Assembly (NCBI RefSeq): GCF_039555335.1
Contig: NC_092628.1
Location: 31,751,727-31,815,726 of the forward strand
Reading direction: 5' to 3'
DNA from: Amphiura filiformis
Taxonomy: Eukaryota > Echinodermata > Ophiuroidea > Amphilepidida > Amphiuridae
Length of the DNA stretch: 64,000 nucleotides
Shown here: positions 1-10,923 of the stretch, in pieces
Layout: each line of letters opens with the position of its first letter
How positions within the stretch are numbered: the stretch's first letter is position 1
Notes under the pieces: model-generated
What the model was told of the DNA's origin: nothing
What the model saw: the letters and a program-made list of their open reading frames with translations, nothing else
The model's database searches: none
Program-made: the position numbers and the translations under genes

Positions 1-371
1 TCAGAACAGTTGGCATTGACTTGTTAATGCAGTCAAATTGGAAGGTGTTGGAGTTGGGATTAGGGGTTTGAAATTTGGGTGCTTCAGATGTTATACCATA
101 AACGTTTGCCTAATGCCGCACCTGGGCTCCTTTGCCTTGGGGTGCATTTCATGTACAAATAGATGGCTCCCTCATCTAAAAATCCCAACAAGAATTAAGG
201 GTATGCGCCCTTATTTGCTGGTGGGATCTTTATGGGAGGGCACTTTTAGTTTGTGTCTAAAATTCCAGTTATGTCAAGGGAGCCCATAGCACCATTAGGT
301 GAAAGTCATGTTCAGTAAAAAGATAGGGTAGAATTTATCTTTTTTTACAAAGTTGTCTTTTTTTAAAGAAA

Positions 372-432
372 AGTCATATCCAGTAATGACTCAGTAGACT
401 AATGACTAATTGCTTACGTAATTAATTACGTA
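372..432 (+). repeat. Diverged leading edge of the array spacer
   Basis: A diverged version of the 73-nt spacer (catatccagtaatgactcag, then actaatgactaattgcttac) precedes the inserted element at 433. This is probably the original intron sequence from which the repeat unit was copied. The rest of 1-371 looks like ordinary intron, with no exon recognised. Confidence 0.6.
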
Positions 433-604
433 CAGTGGCATAGCGTGGATCATCATATTGGGGGGGGGGCACCGACCATGATTGGGGGGCACCGGGGCTG
501 ATTTGGGGGCACAAGCCGTTTTTGGCCATTTTCCTATGGGATTTTTATAAATTTCAGATCGATTGGGGACGTGCCCCCAGTGCCCCTATGACACTACGCC
601 ACTG
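433..604. mobile_element. hAT-like MITE, 172 bp
   Basis: The ends are inverted repeats: it starts CAGTGGCATAGCGT and ends with the complement of CAGTGGCGTAGTGTC. It is flanked by 8-bp near-duplicates, attacgta (425-432) and cttacgta (605-612). CAGTGG termini with 8-bp duplications fit hAT elements. The interior is G-rich (runs of G and GGGGCAC) and non-coding. It splits the spacer just upstream of exon copy 1. Confidence 0.7.
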
Positions 605-631
605 CTTACGTATGAACATTGTGTATTTCAG

Positions 632-2574
632 GTTTACCCATAGTGCTTCCTAAGGAGACTGAGTGTGTTCTTGTAGGGTCAGCCATATTAGGTGCTGCAG
701 CTGCTGGACATTATACCAATGTACAGGTCATGCTAATATCCAGTAATGATGCAGTGTACTAATGACTAATTGCTTATGTATGTACATTGTGTATTTCAGG
801 TTTACCCATTGTGCTTCCTAAGGAGACTGAGTGTGTTCTTGTAGGGTCAGCCATATTAGGTGCTGCAGCTGCTGGACATTATACCAATGTACAGGTCATG
901 CTAATATCCAGTAATGATGCAGTGTACTAATGACTAATTGCTTACGTATGTACATTGTGTATTTCAGGTTTACCCATAGTGCTTCCTAAGGAGACTGAGT
1001 GTGTTCTTGTAGGGTCAGCCATATTAGGTGCTGCAGCTGCTGGACATTATACCAATGTACAGGTCATGCTAATATCCAGTAATGATGCAGTGTACTAATG
1101 ACTAATTGCTTACGTATGTACATTGTGTATTTCAGGTTTACCCATAGTGCTTCCTAAGGAGACTGAGTGTGTTCTTGTAGGGTCAGCCATATTAGGTGCT
1201 GCAGCTGCTGGACATTATACCAATGTACAGGTCATGCTAATATCCAGTAATGATGCAGTGTACTAATGACTAATTGCTTACGTATGTACATTGTGTATTT
1301 CAGGTTTACCCATTGTGCTTCCTAAGGAGACTGAGTGTGTTCTTGTAGGGTCAGCCATATTAGGTGCTGCAGCTGCTGGACATTATACCAATGTACAGGT
1401 CATGCTAATATCCAGTAATGATGCAGTGTACTAATGACTAATTGCTTACGTATGTACATTGTGTATTTCAGGTTTACCCATTGTGCTTTCTAAGGAGACT
1501 GAGTGTGTTCTTGTAGGGTCAGCCATATTAGGTGCTGCAGCTGCTGGACATTATACCAATGTACAGGTCATGCTAATATCCAGTAATGATGCAGTGTACT
1601 AATGACTAATTGCTTATGTATGTACATTGTGTATTTCAGGTTTACCCATTGTGCTTCCTAAGGAGACTGAGTGTGTTCTTGTAGGGTCAGCCATATTAGG
1701 TGCTGCAGCAGCTGGACATTATACCAATGTACAGGTCATGCTAATATCCAGTAATGATGCAGTGTACTAATGACTAATTGCTTACGTATGTACATTGTGT
1801 ATTTCAGGTTTACCCATTGTGCTTCCTAAGGAGACTGAGTGTGTTCTTGTAGGGTCAGCCATATTAGGTGCTGCAGCAGCTGGACATTATACCAATGTAC
1901 AGGTCATGCTAATATCCAGTAATGATGCAGTGTACTAATGACTAATTGCTTATGTATGTACATTGTGCATTTCAGGTTTACCCATTGTGCTTCCTAAGGA
2001 GACTGAGTGTGTACTTGTAGGGTCAGCCATATTAGGTGCTGCAGCTGCTGGACATTATACCAATGTACAGGTCATGCTAATATCCAGTAATGATGCAGTG
2101 TACTAATGACTAATTGCTTATGTATGTACATTGTGTATTTCAGGTTTACCCATTGTGCTTTCTAAGGAGACTGAGTGTGTACTTGTAGGGTCAGCCATAT
2201 TAGGTGCTGCAGCTGCTGGACATTATACCAATGTACAGGTCATGCTAATATCCAGTAATGATGCAGTGTACTAATGACTAATTGCTTATGTATGTACATT
2301 GTGTATTTCAGGTTTACCCATTGTGCTTCCTAAGGAGACTGAGTGTGTTCTTGTAGGGTCAGCCATATTAGGTGCTGCAGCTGCTGGACATTATACCAAT
2401 GTACAGGTCATGCTAATATCCAGTAATGATGCAGTGTACTAATGACTAATTGCTTATGTATGTACATTGTGTATTTCAGGTTTACCCATAGTGCTTCCTA
2501 AGGAGACTGAGTGTGTTCTTGTAGGGTCAGCCATATTAGGTGCTGCAGCTGCTGGACATTATACCAATGTACAG
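632..2574 (+). repeat. 12-copy tandem exon array, 168-bp period
   Basis: Exon copies start at 632, 800, 968, 1136, 1304, 1472, 1640, 1808, 1976, 2144, 2312 and 2480, exactly 168 bp apart. Each unit is a 95-nt exon plus a 73-nt spacer with a branch-point-like TACTAATGAC and the acceptor tttcag. Differences are few and mostly silent: ATA/ATT (Ile), GTT/GTA (Val), GCT/GCA (Ala). One changes the protein: CCT to TCT (Pro to Ser) in copies 6 (1472) and 10 (2144). Spacers vary at cttacg/cttatg, and once at gtgtatt/gtgcatt (before copy 9). The duplication junction lies inside the 5' splice site, so copies 1-11 read CAG|GTCATG instead of CAG|GTATGT. Confidence 0.95.
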
Positions 2575-2953
2575 GTATGTGCATTATGTTTCACATTATA
2601 GGCTTTAGCCTGGCTTGAACATTTTGTTTGAGCCTGGTCCTTACAGGACCTAAGTGGGGCTCCACATGGAGCAACCATTTAAACAAACAAACAGTGCAAT
2701 AGTGTTGCAAACACATTGGAAAATTACAATTTCATATTGAAAATCATCCTCTGACTACCATGCTATTCACCAGTTTTTATTGGTTTTCTTTCATGTTATG
2801 TGACTGCAGGAAGCTATGGCTAAGATGAGTAAAGCTGGATCAGTTGTGTGGCCTAATGCAAGACTTCAAGATTACTACGCCAGAAAACACCAAGTGTTCT
2901 TCAAGATGCTGGATCATCAACTGGAATACAGACAAATCATGCAAGATGCGTAA
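632..2953 (+). CDS. FGGY: FGGY carbohydrate kinase (D-ribulokinase-like), 3' part of gene
   Basis: The last two coding exons of an FGGY-family sugar kinase are present; the rest of the gene lies upstream of the window. Joining any copy of the 95-nt exon to 2810-2953 gives a C terminus that starts [19 protein letters not shown], continues with the Ala-rich [10 protein letters not shown] helix, then [10 protein letters not shown], and ends QIMQDA-stop. This matches the C-terminal FGGY_C domain of animal FGGY proteins, recalled from family knowledge. Members of this family phosphorylate ribulose or related pentuloses with ATP in the cytosol. The C-terminal domain helps form the nucleotide-binding half of the kinase. 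The 95-nt exon is repeated 12 times in tandem; copy 12 (2480-2574) is the likely functional one. Identity is confident; substrate is inferred from the family. Confidence 0.88.
2480..2574 (+). CDS. FGGY: FGGY penultimate exon, copy 12 (likely functional copy)
   Basis: This 95-nt exon has acceptor gtatttcag before 2480 and donor GTATGT at 2575. It begins with two bases that complete a split codon and ends on a codon boundary (VQ). It is the only one of the twelve copies followed by a strong 5' splice site; the others read CAG|GTCATG. It joins in frame to the exon at 2810. Confidence 0.88.
2810..2953 (+). CDS. FGGY: FGGY last coding exon with stop
   Basis: The acceptor gactgcag precedes 2810. 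The exon is 144 nt, 47 codons plus TAA at 2951-2953, starting [10 protein letters not shown] and ending YRQIMQDA. The EAM(A)KMS helix and the [12 protein letters not shown] stretch are conserved at the extreme C terminus of animal FGGY proteins. The 3' UTR starts at 2954; I did not assign a poly(A) site. Confidence 0.9.
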   Translation, partial: EAMAKMSKAGSVVWPNARLQDYYARKHQVFFKMLDHQLEYRQIMQDA

Positions 2954-5900
2954 CAAGATGACAAGAAGTGGTAGTGTTATCAGTTACATATTTATGCACT
3001 AATCAATGCAAAGATCAATTGTGATTTGAATGAAGATCTACTTGCCAAGTGTTGGAAGAAATTTTAACCAAAATGTTGTAAAGTAACTTTTCACTTAACC
3101 AATTTTTGATCCATCACCAATCTACACTACTCAAACAATTTTTAAAAAGGATCAGAATCTGACAATCTTGAAAAACTGATAAAAATTTGACTTTCTTTTG
3201 CCAGTTAGAACTAACTAAAGATTCGGATTTAGCTATGTTTCATTTTGCAAAACAAGATAATATAATTTTTATTCCAAAATATTTAGTGTTGTATTTACCT
3301 GGAATCAGGAGTAATCATGTTTGAAACAATTTTAAAGCTGAATTACCCTATTCAACCTAATTAGCGTGTGTTTCCTAATAAAAACCCTCTTATAGACGAA
3401 TCCAATTTCACACATTCCTACACCTCAATGGCAGCCATAGCTGGGTCCACGTCAGCTCCATCTCACCTGAAATGTACTAATGATGCGGACTTGGTAGAGA
3501 TTTTAAACTGCATTCAATCACCCGTGTTACACATAGATAAGAGAATGACACAGTACAATATAGCATGGATTTTAAAGCACTTTTAATCCACCCAATTGGG
3601 TAGTCACAACACCAATTTGGTGCAGAGGGGACCCAGTAATGGCCGAATTAAATCTGACCATCACTTGGCTTGTTGGATTCGTCTATATTAGGACCTTTCT
3701 ACTTGTATCTGTGCACCCTTTCAGAATACTATTTTTTGTGAAATGGGTCAGAACAAAATGCTAATTATTTTATTTAAGGAATCTGTGCATAAACTTCCAA
3801 GTGGTTGCAACATTAATTTCACAGTTCTTAATTATTTTTTATGAATTGTAGTATTATTTTGCCTGGAAATTTCCAGTGTGATTTTTATAACATAAACATC
3901 CTCTATCAAAATGTTGTACTTATGCTTCCCCGGAGTACTAATTAGGTTGACTAAGGTTCTTGTATATTTTTACAACTCTGTTGATTATCAACTCTGAAGA
4001 ATACTGTGTAATTTTTAGACTAATAAATAACTCTGTGCCATTTATTTTGAGGTCATTGTGTGATTACAGTGAAATGAAGGGGTTTGAGCTGAACCGAGGT
4101 ATTTTTCTTCTGAGGGAACGATTTCACACATTGACATCGAAATAGACGGTCATTTATGACTGTTTTTTGTGAAAAATAATTTGTTTTCTTAATTTGCCTG
4201 AAAATTGTTTGTCTTTCTCACCTCATCCCTCAAAATGACATCATTGTCGTGAATACTAAGCAGATTGACCAATGACGGCCCATCTCTTTGTAAATTACAT
4301 CGCTGAAGTAGTTTTTGATATCCACAATCCGGGGTCCATTGGTTTGTCATGTGATATGACCATAGCCGTTTTTTCTGCTGTTCTTACATTTAAGTTTGCC
4401 ATCACTGAAATTTTCAGAAAGCAGGACTGTCTCTCTTTTTCACTTTGGAAAACCCCAAATGAGGGACAGTTGGCAGGTTTGTGTATATGACATTTGGATC
4501 ATTGAACAATCGGATCATGTAGGATTCTTGATCTCGTAGTTGCTTCATGCTCTTAGATTTTGTTGAATTGCAGGGAGTTTAGGTTAACAAACTTCAAACA
4601 CAACATACTGATTGTACTTATAGGTTATATTCAGACGGATTTCTATAGTTTAATTTTACCATTTATCACAAAAAAGAAACCCACACACAGGCAACACATT
4701 ATATCTAAAGCATCCATTTTATTTTTATCCAAATTTCATATAACATGTAATGTAATCACATGAAAAACACTAAAAGCATTACAATGACCAAAGGGCAAAT
4801 AAGATGACAATCAAAGTAATTCAAAACTTGTCTTTCTTATCTTAATAATCCTTTGCTATATCTCCTTAAATACATCATACAATGCTGCATTACCATTTCA
4901 TGGTGCAAGCGAAAAGTTTTTTTTTTAATCACAAAGAAAATAATTACAATGTCATCATCATATTGGACAATTTCATTTGTATGACTTATTTGAATAATAA
5001 AGCACTTAATACAAAATATACATACAAGGTATGACCTTTGACATACAAGGTATGACCTTTGACCCCAATATATCATTCTAGTAAGAACTATTATGATCAT
5101 CAAATCCCTGTTATTTGATGTACTGAAATAATTGGCAGTAAAGACAGAATTTTTTTTTCTATGACAGTTTCAAATAAAATTTTGTTACTTTCAAATGCTC
5201 TTCAAATCAATTGATTTTATTGTTAACACTGCAGTATTTTATGTGCAGCAAATTATGCAGTTCAAATTCTTCAAATCAATTATATCGTTGAATACCGCAA
5301 TATTTTATGTGCAGCAAATTATTCAGTTCAAATTTGTTTAATTAAGGCGTATTAATACTGTCCAATCCTGACTTGTTATCAAAAAACAACTTCTTTCAAC
5401 AATTTCCATTCGTAATCTGAAAAACCAGTATCAAAGCAACAAAAAATAAGCTTTTGACATAAAATGCAACAAATACAGGTAATAGTCATAAAGTAAGATA
5501 AAATTTGGGGATCACTTTAAGTACATAGTCTCTCTCATTGTACAATATTTAAAACAGTGTTTACTATACTACAAAATAGTACATTAAGATGTTTTAAAAC
5601 AGTGTTGTTTAAAAGAGCAACAAAGCATAACACACATGAAATAGGTGCGAAGGTGCAACTGATAAAACTGCAAAAAGCAGTTGTAAATCGCATACAAACT
5701 GTCAAGCGATAAATTGTTTAATACCTATTTGCATGTCAATTTAAAACTAGAAATATCACAACTTTTGGTCTGTCCCTTCATGTAAGCCTACACAAAATGA
5801 GCCTATTGCCAAGTCTTCAATGTGGGATTATACAGCTTTATTCCTCAAGCTGTATAATCCCTGTCTTGATACTATGTTAACTTTGTGATGGCTTAGACCC

Positions 5901-6849
5901 AGTCCACACTGGTATATTTCCGTAGTTATGTCGTAATTTCCTGAACACACGGTCAGCACCTGGTCATCATGTCATAATCACTTCTGGTAAATACACAAAC
6001 CGGAACAATTACAACACAATCATGCTACAAACCGGCCCAATGATGGAAATTTTCATCATTTGTGAATGATGATACAACTACTTCTAAGGTGATACAGGAC
6101 AGGATCAGGCGGTATAAATATCCAGACTTCCGGTTACATCTCAACTTCTTGCACACAAAAACAACTGAGGGTGCAGATAATCCCAATTAGGGTACGTAGT
6201 GTGTAGTATGCCCATGACATTTGGTGCACACACAATACTAAGTTTGTAATACGATTGTAACATGATCGGTTTCAACACACTTGTGTGGACCAGGTCTAAC
6301 ATGACAGTAATATCCAACTTATTTAAATCAATGATTTTCCTTAAACATATCATTGATTAACCTTTTCAAGCTTTCCACATGCAAAAAGGTCAAACATAAA
6401 CGATAATTTAAATGAATACAAAATTGCTCTCAGTAGGTCGCATAATATGGTTACTTACATGAATACACTATACACAGGTCTGAAAGAAAAAAAAAGTTTA
6501 TACACTTTATTAAAGAACCTTTATCTACAACTTAATTTGTAAGGCTTATACCACCATCCTTGAGCAAGTACTTCTATTATCAAGGATAAGCGAAATCAAA
6601 AAAAGAAGAGAATTTGTCGCCTGCGATAATATCTTGTCAAAAAACAATTCACTGTCTGTATAATGTACAGAACTTTTATCCGTAAAATAAAAACTATTTT
6701 AGCCAAGAAATCCTATCAAAATAAAATTCTAATCCTATTTTGAGTGAGTGCAAGAGAGTTCTAATTAGGATAGCTGGCTACACTTCATGAGCAAATCTGG
6801 GAGCTGTATGCTTAGCAACCAAAGAATACTTTTCTTGCTCTTGAGTAAC

Positions 6850-7026
6850 GGGCTAGTCCAGTTGCAACCCCGTATGGAAGACACAACCTTAAACTCCCAC
6901 ACAGGGAGAGTGAATTCCAAATGGGGTTACCTGAATGGGTGACTCCATTTGAAATTCACACCCCCTGTGTTTGAGATTACGGTCATGTCTTCCATAGGGG
7001 TGTATGTATTCTAAATGGGATAGCCT
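6850..7026. mobile_element. MITE, family A (GGGCTATTCC ends)
   Basis: The element is nearly palindromic. It begins gggctagtccagttg and ends with the complement of the same motif (gggatagcct), with internal aatggggttacctgaatggg. It belongs with the copies at 9906, 18431, 23511, 27136 and 33743. This copy is somewhat diverged. Confidence 0.7.
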
Positions 7027-7405
7027 GTATCTGCCAGCTATCATATTTAACACTATCTTGGACTCGCCCATACATCTTGGAATAACACTTTCTATCAAGC
7101 CTGATATTATGCGAATGCCAAGCAGGTGTCAAAGTGAATCATTTCTCAGGTGTTCTGGATGAGATTCCGTAGGTCTGTAGAAATATACATTTCATCTTAT
7201 CAAAACCAAGTTATTTTCTGACCCGACAGCTTCCACTATCGGAGTGATGTTTGTTGATAATTTGACAAGATGAAATCTAATCGTCCAGAACATATTTTGA
7301 ACGAGTTCTGCTGGTATGCACTTAGTGTACATGTACACTAAGCTTTCACCAGGTGTAATATACAGAATACAGTCCGGTGCCATTTTAATAGATGAGTTAA
7401 CTTCT

Positions 7406-7630
7406 GACGTCAATGCCTGGCAGTATGCGCACGCATCATCGCTCTTTCCATCGTTTTTTGCCTGGCATTATGCGCGAGCATCATATTTTGTTCAGGGCCA
7501 GTGTTTTTAAAACTCCCGCCACACCACAATAATGCTAATGAACAGTGTAGTGGTTGCATGCGGTTCACTCAAGCATATCGATATACCAGTCCCTTGCCTT
7601 TGTTGATAAACATTGAAGTCAACTCATCTA
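7406..7630 (+). repeat. Dispersed repeat, copy 1
   Basis: This shares a diverged but clear alignment with 22095-22301 on the same strand. Both start gacgtca and share ttttaaaact, then cctttgttgataaac, then gtcaactcatct. No inverted ends or coding sequence are seen. It could be a SINE or another old non-autonomous element. Confidence 0.55.
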
Positions 7631-9905
7631 TACCATCAGGGTATTTACCTACAGAGCAAAAGCTGGCTAGCATCCACCTAATACAAAGCTTGCTTTCTAC
7701 TCAAACATCTATCTTTTCTCTTGTTTCGTTGTTATCCATACTAAAAATAAAGAAGCACCAACAATCACCCACAACAATGTAGAGAATACATTATAAATGC
7801 TTAAAAACTTCTAATATATAATCTGTCTTGTCGTCCTTTAAACAAATAGTTAAAATGCATCTACTTACACTAGATAAAATACAATCATAACAACATAATT
7901 CATCTACATAATTAAAAGCACTGTCCTTATTTGGCTAACTCTTCCTGGTTGAAAAACTAGGTACTGATTCAAAATCTTTGGAACATTTTTGGCCAATTTT
8001 GCAGAACGTTTATTTTTGTAATTTGGCATAAATAATGAACTTTATGTAACATTTTAGTGATAACAAAGTACTAGAACACTGGTTTTGGTATTTTAAATAA
8101 CAACAAATGAATACAACTTGCAAAATAAATGAATATCTTTAAAAGCTTGGCAACATGCTACAAATGCTTGACTTAACAGTGGCAACCTGTGTCACCCAAA
8201 ACTAAACTGAACATATAAAAAATATTGGTCTCCTATATTTAATTAGTAAAAGAGTGAACTGCATGGATGCACGGTGGGACACCCCCGTAGTATGTGCTAT
8301 ATTACAAAGGCAATCCCTTATAAATTGGGCTAAACATATACAATATCCCAGAATTCTTTGCACCATTTATGCTAAAACAGTGCAGTTTATGTACAGTATT
8401 TGTGTATCAAACTTACAGCCCAAATCCTTTTCTAATCTACTTATTTGAAAGTCATCATCATAACTTAATAATTACAAAAACATTATAGTCATAATGTACA
8501 TATTATATGCATTGAACATTTGATTTGTAAACAAAGTAATCACATTTTTAATAAAACAAATAACATAAACTTATCGTGACAAAAAAAAGATAACATAGTA
8601 CTTAAATTAATTTAAAGAAATCAAACATAATTTAAGTTGGGTAGTGATTATTACTGATATTCTGTGTAACTTTTCTGGTAGTACTGAATTACAACATAGG
8701 GTGCATTTCAATAATATTTACAATACATCGTAAGATTCAAACCATTGAAAGACTCAAACCCATCCCAACTCATCCATTGGATTTTGTTACAACAGGTTTG
8801 AACTTACAATGGATAAAAGGACTTGCGATGCGCCATAAATGTCAGTGAAATGCACCACTGGTCAGTGCTGCCTGCCCCTTGTTTGAGAAGTACTGCATAG
8901 AAGCCCTTGAGGTGTTGTATGACTGTAACCACTTCCCAATCTAGTATATAACGTTGACACTGCTTTTGTGCTATAATAAATTCTCAACATACCTCCAAAC
9001 AAGTACGCTTTTCCGAATTTCAATACCAACTTCATAACTTCATTCCAAATTTGGTGAGAACATACTTTTTTTTATTAAATTGGAAGATTTGCTGTGACTT
9101 TAAAAAGAAACAAAATACACAGACAGACAGACAAACAAAAAGGACAAGGAAAAGAAGTTTGTACATATCTTGTCAATGCTTGCAAGGTAGATATGAGTAT
9201 ACATATTTACATTATTTCACACTCTTCTTCTTGAAATCGTTTTTCTGAATTTAAAAAAAACATGTCCATATAATGGAGATAAAATGTTGTCAAAAATTCT
9301 GCAAGGAGGTTATTTAGAGATAAGATGAGTTGGAACAGAAATCAAAATCAGAAAATCCAGCATATTCCCATCAGAGAATATTATTTGTAGTTCTCTTTAA
9401 GCAATATGCTCCGGCATTGACTGTAAGACTTGTCCTCCATTTTGTAATATGCCATATTTGTGACTACTAAATCATTATTGGCTATTCAACCAACTCATCA
9501 CTTACCCAATGTGAACAAATGCAATTTAGTGGTCATAAAAGCTTAACTAAAACACCTTGAAAAAATATAGTCGAGGGATTGTGTGCAATATATATGCAAT
9601 TTGAGGTATGTTCTTTTTGTTTAGTACAAAAACCCACATGTAGAAATCAGCAATTCCTTTTTTCAAAAACAAGGGTTAGCATAATTTTCCTGCACATTTG
9701 AATTACAATACATGCCATCATGTATTTTGAATTTTTGTCTCATATTTTATACATAGTAGATTGTGCATATTTTGTTAGTTACACTCGCTGGGGATGTAGA
9801 CATTAACACAATCGGTGTTCAAACAGGATTGATATAGACAAGCTTACCTAAAGGTATCATCTCAGATCAAAAACAAAATTATTTGTTACACTATCTCCAG
9901 CTACT

Positions 9906-10090
9906 GGGCTATTCCAGTTGAAATCCATCCACCCTATGTAAGACACAGCCTTAATCTCCCACACAGGAGTGTGAATTTCAAATGGGATTACCTGAATGGG
10001 TGACTCCATTTGAAATGTACACCCCTGTGTGGGAGATTATTAATGTTGTGTCTTCTACAGGGGGTGTAAGGATTTCATCTGGAATAGCCC
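9906..10090. mobile_element. MITE, family A
   Basis: This is a full-length copy. It begins gggctattccagttgaaatc and ends ggaatagccc, with the two halves complementary (atttcaaatgggattacctg against tgactccatttgaaat). It lies between the two stop codons, probably in the phosphatase 3' UTR if that is long. Confidence 0.75.
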
Positions 10091-10857
10091 AATATTCTCT
10101 CATTTCCTAACAGCAGATTAATTCATCTGCATCTTAAAGTAATATTAATTGCCCCAGGCAATATGCTTTCTTTATATTTTTGCCCCATATTTGTTCATGC
10201 TCTGGAAATGAGAGAACGCAGGAACTTGATGATAGTTCCGTCATTTGCAGCATTTATAAGTTGATTTTGAAGTGCATCATCACCATCAATGTCATCCTCC
10301 TCCTTTGCAAGTCAGTCATTATAATAAAGGCGAACCGACCAAGAACAGTAACACACTCATCCAAAAGTTAAAGAGCATCATCCAATGTACAACATCTGAG
10401 TCATTTGACAAAATATATCTTTAAGTACACATGCACATTATTGTTGCTTTGTGCAACTGAAGTATCCATTCTGCTACTCCCATATCTTCTTCATCTTCTT
10501 CAAGTATCTCCTGATAGTCAATGTTTTATCAGCATTTCTGCAAGCAGTTCCTTTCAGTGTCTCACATTGACTTAGGAAAGCTGTTTCCTTCAAAGTACCT
10601 CTTAGTTAGTAAGCAGTAGTTCTCTTCAAAATTGAAGATAGCGATATGCATAGAAATCTGGTTTCATACGTGTCCTGGCTACATTAAAATACACAATGCC
10701 TTCTTTTTATAGGTCCGTGTAGCCATCGACGTAAAGCAAATAAAAGTCTTTTTTTTTGTCTCCTCAACATTGTCTTGTAAAAAAGAAACCAGTCATATAA
10801 AATGATAATGCTTTTGCTGGTACCCTTTTCCTTTTCCACTCGGGTCTTTGGAAGAGT

Positions 10858-10923
10858 TTATGTGTAGTGATCAAAGGAGCCAAGGTATTCCAATGCCGCT
10901 CTGTAGCAGAACTGATACTGATC
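10858..10923 (-). CDS. LAR: LAR last coding exon with stop
   Basis: It encodes [20 protein letters not shown] and T, then TAA (10858-10860 on the minus strand). LAR proteins end in [10 protein letters not shown] or close variants, so the C terminus is complete. The 3' UTR runs toward lower coordinates. Confidence 0.96.
   Translation of the reverse strand, partial: DQYQFCYRAALEYLGSFDHYT

Larger units (their letters stand above)
2954..10857. other. Region between the two convergent genes (both 3' UTRs)
   Basis: About 7.9 kb separates the FGGY stop (2953) from the phosphatase stop (10858, other strand). I found no conserved coding sequence. It should hold both 3' UTRs, but I could not place the transcript ends. 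Visible contents are two family-A MITEs (6850-7026 and 9906-10090), a dispersed repeat (7406-7630) and a 20-bp direct repeat around 5023-5065 (acatacaaggtatgaccttt, twice). Confidence 0.5.

Noticed and set aside
632..2574. CRISPR-like array
   Set aside because: The regular repeats are 168 bp with near-identical spacers, contain coding exons, and sit in an animal gene. They are tandem exon duplications.
3368..4490. Small open frames downstream of FGGY
   Set aside because: Short, motif-free and in AT-rich sequence that is most likely 3' UTR or intergenic DNA.
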